A stretch of 64,000 nt of DNA from Fimenecus sp045631225 (lineage in GTDB: Bacteria > Bacillota > Clostridia > Oscillospirales > Acutalibacteraceae): NCBI GenBank assembly GCA_045631225.1, contig JAZQUG010000025.1, positions 1 through 64,000 on the forward strand, written 5' to 3'. The position numbers were made by a program, and so were the translations under genes. The notes beneath the pieces were generated by a model, which had not been told where the DNA came from, made no database searches, and saw only the letters and a program-made list of their open reading frames with translations. The first letter of the stretch is position 1; every line of letters begins with the position of its first letter. Below, piece after piece: positions 34,053 through 44,078 of this stretch.

Positions 34053-35381
34053 TTAATGCTTAAAGCATGAGTTGTATTCTTCCACCCAGCGTAAAACTGT
34101 TTTGCGATTGTATGCAGTAGGCATTGCTGCAGTTACTGCAGTTGCTCTTGCTAACTGAAGACCCATTTTAACAACTTTACCAAGAATGACTTTATTGTTG
34201 ATAAGTCCGTTAAGCTTGATTTTTATATCATCCATTGACATTCCTCCAAGCATTGCACCAAGACTTGTGGAATCAGCATCAATTGTCATGTCTTCCGCAT
34301 TGAGTATTCCTTTTGCAAAAATGTAATCAAGTTCAGGGCCTTGGAGTCGTGTAAGCAATAACTTAACACAAGCAAGTGGAGCTAAGGCAGCGCCGATTTC
34401 CTTGTAGAAGTTTTTCTGATATGTCCAAAGAGTTTCTGCACTATATGAGCCACTCAAATCATTTGAAACAGCATCAGCAAGAATTCTTGCTGCCTTAAGT
34501 GAGTTTGCAATACCTGAACCAATAACAGGGACTGTCATAAACGCACTGTCACCGATTGCTGCATATCCGTCAGCAACAAGCACTCCTAATGGCTGACGAA
34601 CAGGAATATTAGCAAAACTGTCGCCACGGAGAATTTCTGTACCGATACTTGGATTTGACTCTCTCATTTTGTTGATTTGGTCAATAGCATAGTCACGGTC
34701 AAACTTGTGGAATCTTCCGATAAGAACATCGGTGTGCTCTTCTTCAGTTGCAATCCAGGAAATGCCTAATTCATTATTAGGAAGAAGAATAACCTTGAAT
34801 TTGTCGTGGTCCTCAACCTCACATGCTTTGTTGAAAAATGCTCTGTAAATGTAGAATTGTTCATATTCAATAGGATTGTTCTGTATTCCCATTGATGGAG
34901 GAAGAGCACGTCTTACAGGAGAGTTAAGACCACAGGCATCAATTACAAGGTCAGCGAGATATTCACCTTTATCAGTTTTGATACCTACGACTCTGTTGCC
35001 AAAAAGAATTGGTTTTTCAATGTTTTCTTCGTACCGGAATTTTACACCTGCTTCTTCAGCGTGTTTAATAAGGTGAGCATAAATTTCACTACGCTCCATC
35101 TGAATTTCTTTTTTATCCTCTTCAGTATTTTGTGTAAGTGCAGTTTCCATAGCAGGACCATAAAAGGTCATGTCGTGCTTGAGATTGTATTTACTCTTAT
35201 CAGGAAGAGGAATCCCAACAGCTGTCCAACCCTTTTTATCAAAGATGTCAGTCCAGTCATATCCCATTTTATCTTTTGCGTTTCTTTCATAAACGGTAAC
35301 ATCAAAACCTTTTTTTGTAAGGAGCATTGCAGCAGCAATACCACCATGTCCGCCACCGGCAACAATTATTTTATTTCCCAT
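34053..35381 (-). CDS. FAD-dependent oxidoreductase (geranylgeranyl-reductase/halogenase-like fold)
   Basis: This is a flavoprotein monooxygenase/reductase fold, about 442 residues. The N-terminal Rossmann motif is VAGGGHGGIAAAMLL and the second FAD motif is YAAIGDSAFMTVPVIGSGI. A reduction or oxidation of a lipid or isoprenoid is typical of the group, but the substrate is unknown here. MGNKII at 35381 follows AGAGGG. It is divergent from an acyl-CoA ligase gene with a shared 186-base control region, so the two may act together on a fatty or isoprenoid acid. Confidence 0.75.
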   Translation of the reverse strand: MGNKIIVAGGGHGGIAAAMLLTKKGFDVTVYERNAKDKMGYDWTDIFDKKGWTAVGIPLPDKSKYNLKHDMTFYGPAMETALTQNTEEDKKEIQMERSEIYAHLIKHAEEAGVKFRYEENIEKPILFGNRVVGIKTDKGEYLADLVIDACGLNSPVRRALPPSMGIQNNPIEYEQFYIYRAFFNKACEVEDHDKFKVILLPNNELGISWIATEEEHTDVLIGRFHKFDRDYAIDQINKMRESNPSIGTEILRGDSFANIPVRQPLGVLVADGYAAIGDSAFMTVPVIGSGIANSLKAARILADAVSNDLSGSYSAETLWTYQKNFYKEIGAALAPLACVKLLLTRLQGPELDYIFAKGILNAEDMTIDADSTSLGAMLGGMSMDDIKIKLNGLINNKVILGKVVKMGLQLARATAVTAAMPTAYNRKTVLRWVEEYNSCFKH

Positions 35382-35567
35382 AAAAATCCCTCTTTTCGAC
35401 ACATTTAATGTATATGTGGATTATAAAAATTATAGCATAAAAAACTTGCTTTTTCAATATAGGAAATGGTATAATGAACAAGGATATTATAATGGTTATT
35501 TATGTGGATTTTTGGGTAAAAACCCATAAATTAATGAACATGATGTTCAAGAGAAGGAAAAGATAAG

Positions 35568-37211
35568 ATGAATAAAAAACATAAGAATGCAGTAAAAGTT
35601 GAAATTCCTGAATATCAGACTATAAGAGAAATTATTTTTGAAGGTACAGCTCGTGGTGGAGATAACAAGCAGTTTATGTATCTTGACAGAAATAAACAGC
35701 TTCAGGAAACTAATTATAATCAGACATTCAAGAGAATCAGAACACTCAGCACATATTTCTATAGCAAAGGTCTTATGAATGGTAAGAAGATTGCTATCGT
35801 ATCAGAAAACAGTGCTGACTGGGCTTTCGCATATTATGCAATTATCGTTGGTGGTAATGTGTGTGTGCCAATGGATGCAAAGCTTACATATGAAGATATT
35901 GAAGACCAGATTATCCGTTGTGATTGTGATGGTGTGGTTTATTCAAAGAAATTTGCAAAGCTTGCAGAACAGATGAAGGCAAATCCTGATGTTCCACAGA
36001 TGGAATATTTCTTTATGGATGAGTTTGACACATATTATGCAGAAGGTGAAAAACTTATTGAAGCAGGAAACGATTATTTCGACAAGGTTGAAGTTAAGCC
36101 TGATGATTTAGCAGCAATCGTTTTCACTTCAGGTACAACAGGTAAGAGTAAGGGCGTTATGCTTACTCACAAGAATGTTGCAAGTGACTGCACTGCAACA
36201 TTGAGAGTGCTTACAGGTCGTCACGCTATTGCTTTCTTACCTTTACATCATACTCTTTCATGGGTTAGTGCTCTTTATGCAACATATATCGTATCTGAGT
36301 GGGGTTATCTTTGCGATGGTATTAACCACATTCAGCAGGATATTAAGAAATTCCAGCCATATAATTTCACAGGTGTTCCTCTTGTTGCTGAAACTGTTTA
36401 CGACAGAATCTGGAAAACAGCTCGTAAAATGGGTAAAGAAGAATTACTTAAAAAAGGTCTTAAAATAAGTAATTTTCTTATGAAGCTTGGTATTGACAAA
36501 CGTCGTAAGATTTTCAAGATGGTTCACGATAATCTTGGTGGTAACCTTGATATGATTATCTGTGGTGGTGCTTACCTTGACCCTAAATATGAAAAGGGAC
36601 TTTACGACCTTGGTATTGACGTTTTCAATGGCTATGGTCTTACAGAATGTTCACCGGTTATTACATGTAATCACCCTGGTAAGTTCAAGTTCGGTAGTGT
36701 TGGTACTCCGCTTGATTGTAACGAAATTAAGATTGTTGACCCTGATGAAGATGGCGTTGGTGAAATCTATGTAAGAGGCGACAACGTTATGGTTGGTTAT
36801 TATAACGACCCTGAAGCTACTGCAGAGGTTTTTGACGGTGATTGGTTCAAGACAGGTGACTTTGGTAGAATCGATAAAGATGGTTTCCTCTTTATGGTTG
36901 GTCGTAAGAAGAATCTTATTATTCTTTCAAACGGTAAAAACGTTTCTCCTGAAGAAATTGAAGAAAAAGTTATGTCAACAATCCCTTACGTTAAGGAAAT
37001 CCTTGTTTATCAGGATGGCGACAAGATTCTTGGCGAAATGTTCCTTAACGAAGAAGATTATCCGGATGCAAGAGATAAGGTTGATGCAGATATTAAAGCC
37101 GTTAATGCTGAAATGCCTGCATTCAAGCGTATTACAAAGATTACAGTTCGTGATACTGAATTCCCTAAGACAACTACAATGAAAATTGCAAGAAAGTATC
37201 ACACAAACTAA
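35568..37211 (+). CDS. AMP-forming acyl-CoA synthetase/ligase
   Basis: It activates a carboxylic acid (probably a fatty acid) to acyl-AMP and then CoA thioester. The ANL-family motifs are present: VFTSGTTGKSKGVMLTHKN (P-loop), GYGLTECSP (A5), WFKTGDFGRIDKDGFLF (A7) and GRKKNLIILSNGKNVSPEEIE (A8). The catalytic Lys is probably in TTTMKIARKY at the extreme C terminus. At 547 residues it is full length. It reads divergently from the FAD oxidoreductase. Confidence 0.88.
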   Translation: MNKKHKNAVKVEIPEYQTIREIIFEGTARGGDNKQFMYLDRNKQLQETNYNQTFKRIRTLSTYFYSKGLMNGKKIAIVSENSADWAFAYYAIIVGGNVCVPMDAKLTYEDIEDQIIRCDCDGVVYSKKFAKLAEQMKANPDVPQMEYFFMDEFDTYYAEGEKLIEAGNDYFDKVEVKPDDLAAIVFTSGTTGKSKGVMLTHKNVASDCTATLRVLTGRHAIAFLPLHHTLSWVSALYATYIVSEWGYLCDGINHIQQDIKKFQPYNFTGVPLVAETVYDRIWKTARKMGKEELLKKGLKISNFLMKLGIDKRRKIFKMVHDNLGGNLDMIICGGAYLDPKYEKGLYDLGIDVFNGYGLTECSPVITCNHPGKFKFGSVGTPLDCNEIKIVDPDEDGVGEIYVRGDNVMVGYYNDPEATAEVFDGDWFKTGDFGRIDKDGFLFMVGRKKNLIILSNGKNVSPEEIEEKVMSTIPYVKEILVYQDGDKILGEMFLNEEDYPDARDKVDADIKAVNAEMPAFKRITKITVRDTEFPKTTTMKIARKYHTN

Positions 37212-37228
37212 AAAATTAAAACAATTGT

Positions 37229-37268
37229 CAGGAGACACTTTACAAAAGTTGTCTCCTTTGTTTTTTAT
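37229..37268 (+). terminator. Terminator after the acyl-CoA ligase gene
   Basis: GGAGACA and TGTCTCC stem followed by TTTGTTTTTT. Confidence 0.85.
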
Positions 37269-37279
37269 TAAACAAACTG

Positions 37280-37308
37280 TTGACGAAATGATAGAATAGT
37301 GTTATTAT
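37280..37308 (+). promoter_or_regulatory. Promoter of the SGNH-SLH gene
   Basis: TTGACG (37280-37285), 17 bases, TATTAT (37303-37308). Confidence 0.75.
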
Positions 37309-37350
37309 TTGTTAGCAAAAAACATAGATTATATAATTTGGAGGACAAAA

Positions 37351-38775
37351 ATGAAAAAGATTTTCAGAAGAAGCGTTGCATTACTTCTTGTTGCAACTAT
37401 TCTTGCAAGTTCATTTATCTGCTTTGCAGAAGGACTTAATAATGATGCAGTAGCACTTCATAAAGGACAGTATAAAAACTATCTTCTTCTTGGTGACAGT
37501 GTTGCAAGTGGTTATCGTGATGTAATCAGTGATAATGATGATGCATACAACAAAACATATGGTGAAACAGCATATTTCAGAGTGCCAGGTTCATATGCTG
37601 ACGTTCTCGCAAACGCTATTATCGAGGATAAGTCAATGACTGCCTTTGCAGGTCCCGGTTTCAGAACAATTGAAATCAGATATATGCTTGAGGATGATTT
37701 TGATGGTGTGGACGAATATCTCTTCCACCCTGCGCAGATGAATACAGTAGAGGAACCAGGCAGTGAAGAATACAGAACAGCATACAAAAAGGCAGTTGCG
37801 GAAGCAGACCTTATAACTCTTGGTGTTGGTGGTAACGACTGGGGTGCATATTTAGGTTGGGTTATTGCTGATGTTTTTGAAGCAGAAAATGTTGCTGATA
37901 AATACACTGCAGAGTTGGAAAAATTCTTTGTAGAAAATGAGATGGATTTAGGCAAGATTGAAGACCTTGTTGAGCTTGCACATACTGCAGGTGCACTTCC
38001 TGCTCTTGTTAAGACACTTCCGGAAGCACTTAAATATGGACTTGGCAATTTCTATAAGAACTGGGATATTATGATTCAGGATATTTATGACCTTAATCCT
38101 GATGTAACACTTATGGTTGTTGGTATGAGTGACAATAGTCTTAAGGGTAAATATTATGACTACGATGGTGTAATTGGTGAGCCTGTAAATGGTGGCGAAG
38201 AGCCTGACGAAGCAACTGCAGCAGTTACTTCTGCGGTTGTTGAGTTCATTATGACAGTCGGTAATGCACCAATGATTGAGGGAGAAAAGAAATTCGGATA
38301 CACATATGTTGATACAAAGGGTACAACATATGTAGATAGCCACCCTGATGCTGCTGGACACGTCTATATTGCAAACAAGATTATTGAAGCACTTCCTCAT
38401 CCTGATTATTCAAATAAATTTACTGATGTGAAGGTTGGAAACAAGTATTATAACGGTGTAGAATATGTAGTTATGAATAATATTATGACTGCTACATCTG
38501 CAACAACATTCAGCCCTGATAAAACTCTTAGTGTGGCAGAAATGAGCAAGGCACTCAACGTTATTAATGGTACTGATAATGCCGCAAATGACACTTCAGA
38601 AGTAAGTGTGTTGGATTTTGCAAAAACTGTTCTCGGCAGTGAACCAAAAGGTTTTGCAGGTTTATTTAATTCTCTTTCTGTTGCATTACAGGTGATGGTG
38701 GATAACAAATTTGATGTGAATGCACCTGTTACAAGAGGTGCAGCAGCAAAATATTTCAAGATGCTTGCTGAATAA
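37351..38775 (+). CDS. Secreted SGNH/GDSL hydrolase with C-terminal SLH-like region
   Basis: This is an extracellular esterase/lipase-fold enzyme. The signal peptide ends CFA near residue 26. Block I is LLLGDSVASG, the oxyanion Asn is in GVGGNDWGAY, and the catalytic Asp/His is in DSHPDAAGH. Residues about 365-475 hold one clear SLH repeat (FTDVKVGNKYYNGVEYVVMNN...FSPDKTLSVAEM) and a decayed second one (FDVNAPVTRGAAAKYF), which usually anchor proteins to the cell wall. ATG 37351 follows TTGGAGGAC. It may deacetylate a wall or dietary glycan; substrate unknown. Confidence 0.85.
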   Translation: MKKIFRRSVALLLVATILASSFICFAEGLNNDAVALHKGQYKNYLLLGDSVASGYRDVISDNDDAYNKTYGETAYFRVPGSYADVLANAIIEDKSMTAFAGPGFRTIEIRYMLEDDFDGVDEYLFHPAQMNTVEEPGSEEYRTAYKKAVAEADLITLGVGGNDWGAYLGWVIADVFEAENVADKYTAELEKFFVENEMDLGKIEDLVELAHTAGALPALVKTLPEALKYGLGNFYKNWDIMIQDIYDLNPDVTLMVVGMSDNSLKGKYYDYDGVIGEPVNGGEEPDEATAAVTSAVVEFIMTVGNAPMIEGEKKFGYTYVDTKGTTYVDSHPDAAGHVYIANKIIEALPHPDYSNKFTDVKVGNKYYNGVEYVVMNNIMTATSATTFSPDKTLSVAEMSKALNVINGTDNAANDTSEVSVLDFAKTVLGSEPKGFAGLFNSLSVALQVMVDNKFDVNAPVTRGAAAKYFKMLAE

Positions 38776-38794
38776 ATCCTTAATATAAATGACA

Positions 38795-38824
38795 AAACCT
38801 CCTTTTGAAAAGGAGGTTTTTAAT
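38795..38824 (+). terminator. Terminator after the SGNH gene
   Basis: AAACCTCC and GGAGGTTT stem then TTT. Confidence 0.85.
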
Positions 38825-38840
38825 TTGAATATGATATAAA

Positions 38841-38873
38841 GAAAGCCGTTGATTTTACTCAACGGCTTTGATA
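38841..38873 (-). terminator. Terminator of glnA
   Basis: AAAGCCGTTGA and TCAACGGCTTT stem; on the minus strand CTTT follows just after the glnA stop. Confidence 0.8.
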
Positions 38874-38875
38874 TT

Positions 38876-40300
38876 TTAAAGGTTGTAGTACTTATCGAAT
38901 TCTGCAGGATGAGGAATTGCTGAAAGCTGACGAACTTCTTCACGTTTACCTTTAATAAAGTTCTTGATAAGTTCTTCTGGGAATACGCCACCTTCTGTAA
39001 GGAATTCGTAATCAGCTTCAAGAGCGTTAAGAGCTTCATCAAGAGAAGCAGGAAGGTGTGAAAGCTTTGCTTTTTCTTCATCACTGAGGTGATAAAGGTT
39101 TACATCGTATGGGCCCCAACCATTTGCGTGTGGGTCAATCTTATTCTTAACACCGTCAAGACCTGCCATAAGAATTGCTGCATAGCAGAAATATGGGTTA
39201 CAAGTAGCATCAGGGTTACGAAGCTCAAATCTGCGCTTATCAGGACTCTTAGCATAAGCAGGAATACGGATAACAGCACTTCTGTTAGATGTTGCATAGC
39301 CAACAGTCACAGGAGCTTCAAAACCAGGGATAAGACGTTTGAATGAGTTGGTGCTTGGGTTTGTAAGAGCACAAAGAGCACCGATATGCTTAAGAAGACC
39401 ACCCATAAAGTAGTGAGCAGTTTCACTAAGTCCTGCATAACCTGCATCATCAGCGAAAACAGGCTTGCCGTCCTTGAAAAGAATCATGTGAACGTGCATA
39501 CCGCTACCTGCTTCACCGTAAATTGGCTTTGGCATAAATGTTGCAGTCTTACCGTATTTAAGAGCTGTGTTATGAATGATATACTTAATCCACATTGTTG
39601 CATCAGCCATATGTACAACTTCGCCAAGCTGTGGTTCAATTTCAAATTGACCGGAAGCAGCAACTTCAGGATGATGGTAATTGATTTCAATACCAGCATC
39701 TTTCATAAGCATGCACATTTCACTACGGCATTCATATGAGATATCAAATGGCTTTGCGATATGGTAGTTCTTCTGCTTAGGAACAACAACACCCTTACCT
39801 TCAACATCAGAATTCCAGTATGACTGTTTTGCATCAACAGTAGCACCGATATATCTTCCTTCAACATTCCATGTAACATCGTCGAAAAGATAGAATTCAA
39901 ATTCAGGTAAAATCTTCATTTCATCAGCAACGCCGCTGTTTTTCATATGTTCAACAGCTGCCTTAATGATGTTACGAGGATACTGTGCAAGAGGACGGTT
40001 TTCAGGGTTAGCAATAATCATTGCATTACCTGTCATTGACAATGTAGGGATAGAACAGAATGGGTCGATAACAGCTGTATCAGGGTCAGGAATGAAAACC
40101 ATATCACTCTTTTCAACAACTGCATAACCATAGTTTGAAGCATCAAAACCAATACCACTCTTCATTGTATCCTCTGAAAAGTTTTCAGCAGGAATAGTAA
40201 CGTGACGGTACTGACCGTTGATGTCAACCATTTTGAAATCGACCATCTTAATGTCGTTTTCTTTGATAAGATTAAGAACGTCATTTATGCTCTTAGCCAT
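38876..40300 (-). CDS. glnA: Glutamine synthetase type I
   Basis: It makes glutamine from glutamate, ammonia and ATP, as a dodecamer. Motifs seen are FDASNYGYAVVEKSDMV, the glutamate-binding GSGMHVHMILFKDGK, the ATP site KRLIPGFEAPV, and NRSAVIRIP. The C-terminal region has NLYHLSDEE, without the adenylylated Tyr loop of enterobacterial enzymes, so it is of the Gram-positive alpha type regulated by feedback. At 474 residues it is slightly long, owing to an insertion around DAKQSYWNSDVEGKG. The start follows AAGGAGA. Confidence 0.94.
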   Translation of the reverse strand: MAKSINDVLNLIKENDIKMVDFKMVDINGQYRHVTIPAENFSEDTMKSGIGFDASNYGYAVVEKSDMVFIPDPDTAVIDPFCSIPTLSMTGNAMIIANPENRPLAQYPRNIIKAAVEHMKNSGVADEMKILPEFEFYLFDDVTWNVEGRYIGATVDAKQSYWNSDVEGKGVVVPKQKNYHIAKPFDISYECRSEMCMLMKDAGIEINYHHPEVAASGQFEIEPQLGEVVHMADATMWIKYIIHNTALKYGKTATFMPKPIYGEAGSGMHVHMILFKDGKPVFADDAGYAGLSETAHYFMGGLLKHIGALCALTNPSTNSFKRLIPGFEAPVTVGYATSNRSAVIRIPAYAKSPDKRRFELRNPDATCNPYFCYAAILMAGLDGVKNKIDPHANGWGPYDVNLYHLSDEEKAKLSHLPASLDEALNALEADYEFLTEGGVFPEELIKNFIKGKREEVRQLSAIPHPAEFDKYYNL

Positions 40301-40437
40301 TTTAACATCTCCTTAAAAAATACTATGAAATAAATATATCACAAAATTTTTCTGTTAGCAATAGTTTAGTATGTATATTTTTATGTTTATAGAGCAGAAA
40401 AGTTTATTAACAAATTCGTTATATGCTATAGTTGAAA

Positions 40438-40466
40438 TTGACTCAATTTATGTTTTATGTTAAAAT
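40438..40466 (+). promoter_or_regulatory. Promoter of the GT-C-like gene
   Basis: TTGACT (40438-40443), 17 bases, TAAAAT (40461-40466). Confidence 0.7.
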
Positions 40467-40504
40467 AATTAAAGTTAATGCATTAGATTTATGGAGGATT
40501 TCAT

Positions 40505-42358
40505 ATGGTTAAGAAGGTTAAACATACAGACCTGTTATTTGTTATAGCCTTGTTGTTGTGTTTGTTAATACATAGCCTTTTTGTTTTTCTTGTTCCATAT
40601 TCTGAAGACGAAAGTTTTTATGTAACAATTCCTTTTCGTCTTTTGAATGGTGATAGCTTAGTTCAGCAAGAGTGGCATTTGTCGCAATTTTCCTCGTTAT
40701 TTACGATTATACCGGTATATATCTGGACAGCTATTAAGGGCTCTGTTGATGGTATATTTATTTTCTTAAGATGTCTGTTTCTTTTGATGCATACAACACT
40801 TGCAATCACCATATATCGTTTTTTCAAAAATTACGGAGTCTGGGCAATTATGGCATCAATGATGTTTTATGTTCAGGTGCCATATAGATTTCAAGCGATA
40901 AGCTATCAGTCTGTATTTGTTGCATTTGTGCTGTTATTAACTCTTTGTCTGATTTCAATTTATGAGAAAAAAGCTGTTCATTTTTATATTTTTGCTGGTA
41001 TAAGTATCGGCTGTTGTTGTGTGTGCAACCCGATTTTTTGCGTAGCATATGTATTATATCTCCTTGGTTGTGTTTTGTGGACAAAGAGACACGAATTTAT
41101 GCGTGGTATAGTTGGAATCAAGGCATCTAAACCATCAAAAAAAGGGCAAAAACTGACAAAAAGGCAAAAAAGAGAGCAAAAACAACAAAAAGAACAGATG
41201 CTTAATGATTTCCCTGATATTGAAAAATACAACTGTTTTTTCAAAAAAGAAGCTGTTTTATGGGTTACCTGTGGACTCCTCATAGTTGCAGTTGTAGCGA
41301 TTGTTTTCTTCTTCCTTACAGGCGGAACAATTAATTCAATTTTTGATAATATAGAAAACCTTTTAGGTAGTAGTGAATACGATGTTGCATCTACTTCTGT
41401 GTTTAATAAGTTTGCAGAAACATTACAGTATTTTCATATAGCAAATCTCGGTATGTCGTGGATATTACCCGTTTTCTTTATAGTATTGTTATGGGATAAA
41501 AAGAGAAAAGAGAATACACACCGCTTTGCCTATTTGGGTGTTTCAGTTTTGTGGACAATATTGTTCATAATAGGGGTTATGAAGGATATTGAAATATATA
41601 AGTGTGCTATTTCATTACCTTTTAGTGTAATATCTGTTGTGTGCTATCTGTTGACGGAGAATAAAAATAAAAAGCTGTTTTATTGTATGTACATACCATG
41701 TCTGATAGCTACCTTTTTCCAATATCTTGCTGCGGACACACTGTTAGCTGTAATCGGGGTTGTGCTGGCAGTTGGTAATGTTGCAGGTGTGTTTTTTGCA
41801 ATGGATTTATGGAAAGAAATGCACTCGCACTCAAATAAGGATGATGACTCAACAACCGGCAAAGGAAGAAACGGTGCAATTCGCAGTGTGATTATTGTAG
41901 GCTTCTGTTTACAAATATTGTTCTATGGTATATTTTATCAGTATGACCAATTTCCTTCCAGGGACGATGCTGTCAAAGCGACAACAGGACCTTATTCGGG
42001 ATTGTATATGAGAGAAAGTCAGCATGATAAATATAGTCAGATAATCAGTGATTTAGATTACATTAAAGAGTGTAGTGCATCCAGCAGTCCGGTGTTAGTA
42101 ATGTCCTATAGTAACTGGATGTATCTGCATCTGGAGCGACCAATGGCAACATACAGCACATGGTACAAAGGTACTATTGACCCTGTACAGTTGATTAGAT
42201 ACTACAGAGAAAACCCCGGGAAAAAACCTAAATATATATATTACGAGACAACAGATTTTGAAAATCCAAATATTCAGGTTATAAATGAGTTGTTTAATTG
42301 TACGAGTGAAAATTTATCCAATGGTATTCTTTTTACTGTAGAAAGTTACAATTTTTAA
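40505..42358 (+). CDS. Multi-spanning membrane protein, GT-C glycosyltransferase-like
   Basis: It has about eleven hydrophobic helices. The first external loop after helix 1 holds SEDESFYVTIPFRLLNGD, placing acidic residues where GT-C enzymes (PMT/ArnT type) have their catalytic Asp/Glu. A very basic Lys/Gln loop (about residues 212-238, KKGQKLTKRQKREQKQQKEQ) is predicted cytoplasmic. The C-terminal 130 residues lie outside. It may transfer a sugar from a polyprenyl carrier to a surface acceptor; this is inferred from topology only. It is monocistronic. Confidence 0.6.
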   Translation: MVKKVKHTDLLFVIALLLCLLIHSLFVFLVPYSEDESFYVTIPFRLLNGDSLVQQEWHLSQFSSLFTIIPVYIWTAIKGSVDGIFIFLRCLFLLMHTTLAITIYRFFKNYGVWAIMASMMFYVQVPYRFQAISYQSVFVAFVLLLTLCLISIYEKKAVHFYIFAGISIGCCCVCNPIFCVAYVLYLLGCVLWTKRHEFMRGIVGIKASKPSKKGQKLTKRQKREQKQQKEQMLNDFPDIEKYNCFFKKEAVLWVTCGLLIVAVVAIVFFFLTGGTINSIFDNIENLLGSSEYDVASTSVFNKFAETLQYFHIANLGMSWILPVFFIVLLWDKKRKENTHRFAYLGVSVLWTILFIIGVMKDIEIYKCAISLPFSVISVVCYLLTENKNKKLFYCMYIPCLIATFFQYLAADTLLAVIGVVLAVGNVAGVFFAMDLWKEMHSHSNKDDDSTTGKGRNGAIRSVIIVGFCLQILFYGIFYQYDQFPSRDDAVKATTGPYSGLYMRESQHDKYSQIISDLDYIKECSASSSPVLVMSYSNWMYLHLERPMATYSTWYKGTIDPVQLIRYYRENPGKKPKYIYYETTDFENPNIQVINELFNCTSENLSNGILFTVESYNF

Positions 42359-42408
42359 TTAGCACAAACTGAGTGATTTTATTAGATTTGTGAAAAGTAG
42401 TTATAAAA

Positions 42409-42444
42409 ATAGCCTCGCTGTATTTTGTTTACAGTGAGGCTTGA
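42409..42444 (+). terminator. Terminator after the GT-C-like gene
   Basis: AGCCTCGCTGTA and TACAGTGAGGCT form a stem with one G-T pair, then TGATTTTTATT. Confidence 0.8.
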
Positions 42445-42476
42445 TTTTTATTGAATATTTGAATTTTGTTTTTTTA

Positions 42477-43943
42477 TCAACTACCGACAAGACCTTCTTT
42501 AAGAGAAACATCGAAGCCCTGTTCTTTGTATCTTTGATACATATCGTGGTTGTTGATAATGTTTACGATTCTGCCGACAAAGAATGCAACAGGCTTAAGG
42601 TACCAAGCTGAATTTTTATAGTTATGACCGCCCTGTTTTGATGTTTTTGTGATTTCAAGACGGTTGAATTCTTCGTTACCGTTTGATGTGTAAGACTTAA
42701 ATGTAAGAGTGTCTTCTGTAATGTCGATAAGGTTATAAATAGTCTCGTTTTCTTCAAGACGAGTGTATCCTACATGTTCACCAACAGGTGGTGTGTTGCC
42801 CTCATCGTCTACTATTGATTCGTGACCTGCTATTGAACCTGATGCGATATATACTGTACCTTCCGGGTCTGTAAGTGAGGCATTATGACCTGTTTTTTCT
42901 ACAGTTTCTCTGCCGTAAATAACATTTGACACATTGTAATAGTGGCTGTGTCCGTAAAGACACATATCAACACCGAATTCATCAAAGAAAGGTGTCCATA
43001 AAAGCTGTAACATATTGTTTTCAGTATAAAGCCAAGGCTCTCTGCCACCAAACATATCGTGGTGCATAACAGCAATTATCCATGCAGCATCTTCATTCTG
43101 TTCTGTTGCAGCTTTCATAAACTTATAATGCTCTTTCATTGAAACATTACAGGAATCAAGAACAAGGAAAAGTGCATCACCCTGTCTGAACCAATAGTCA
43201 GTACCTATGTATGATTTGAATGTATGGTCTGCTTCATTTGGATTAGCGGTATAGTACTTATAGCCTGTGCTTTTTCTGTCGTGATTTCCTACAGCAATTG
43301 AAAAAGGAATTGATTTTATAAGAGCAGGTGAGCTTAAACCTTCATATTCAATTCTTAAGCCGTCCATAGCCTGGTCACCGGCTGAAACGATTGCATCGAT
43401 TGTGTTTCCCTGGAAACCGGCTGTTTTTACAGCATCCTCAAGAGTTTCGTTCCAGCGATATGCTGTATCACGAAGTCGGTTTGCTTCTTCTTCGTTGTTT
43501 TCAGCAACGTGAATATCAGTAACATAAAGTACTGTGCTATTATCATTATCTTCAATAGTAAAGGTATAGATATCTGATTTAAAATCACCGCTGAAGCATT
43601 TGTAAGTATATATGCCTGTGTCAAGGTCAGTAAGAGTGACAACAAGACGATAGTCACCCTCAGCAGTCTGTTTTGCGTTTGCCTCTACTTTTTTGCTGCC
43701 TTTAATGCCTTTAAGTTCAACATAGCCTTCTTCTGTATCGGAATACCAAGCAATTGTTCTGTCGTTTTCGTCATTACCAACGAACATTGTCACGGATGCA
43801 TCAATTGATTCAGTTTTTGTTGTCCATTTTGCATCCCATAAGCCCTTGCTGATTTCATCAAATAGCGCAAAAGAAGTTGATGAAATGTTAAAGAGCATAA
43901 CAAAAACCATAACAATGCATAAAAGCTTTTTTGCCATTTTCAT
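42477..43943 (-). CDS. Secreted calcineurin-like metallophosphoesterase
   Basis: This is an extracellular phosphatase or phosphodiesterase. A signal peptide (residues 1-27, ending SFA) is followed by a fibronectin-like domain (about 45-135) as in purple acid phosphatases. The dinuclear-metal core follows: VTDIHV, SAGDQ, VGNHDR, MHHDM and YGHSHYYN. All five blocks are intact. The start follows AGGGAG. It stands alone; phosphate or nucleotide scavenging is the likely role. Confidence 0.85.
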   Translation of the reverse strand: MKMAKKLLCIVMVFVMLFNISSTSFALFDEISKGLWDAKWTTKTESIDASVTMFVGNDENDRTIAWYSDTEEGYVELKGIKGSKKVEANAKQTAEGDYRLVVTLTDLDTGIYTYKCFSGDFKSDIYTFTIEDNDNSTVLYVTDIHVAENNEEEANRLRDTAYRWNETLEDAVKTAGFQGNTIDAIVSAGDQAMDGLRIEYEGLSSPALIKSIPFSIAVGNHDRKSTGYKYYTANPNEADHTFKSYIGTDYWFRQGDALFLVLDSCNVSMKEHYKFMKAATEQNEDAAWIIAVMHHDMFGGREPWLYTENNMLQLLWTPFFDEFGVDMCLYGHSHYYNVSNVIYGRETVEKTGHNASLTDPEGTVYIASGSIAGHESIVDDEGNTPPVGEHVGYTRLEENETIYNLIDITEDTLTFKSYTSNGNEEFNRLEITKTSKQGGHNYKNSAWYLKPVAFFVGRIVNIINNHDMYQRYKEQGFDVSLKEGLVGS

Positions 43944-44025
43944 ATATTTTTCTCCCTTGTTTTACAATTTTTATGAATTCATTATACTATTAAGACTTTG
44001 AAAATGCAAGATGGTGGATGTATAA

Positions 44026-44063
44026 CAAAAGAACCAAAGTCTTATGACCTTGGTTCTTTATTT
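44026..44063. terminator. Terminator of the anchored hypothetical gene
   Basis: AAAGAACCAAAG and CCTTGGTTCTTT stem with one mismatch; T-rich on both sides. Confidence 0.75.
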
Positions 44064-44078
44064 GCGTTAAAGATTATT

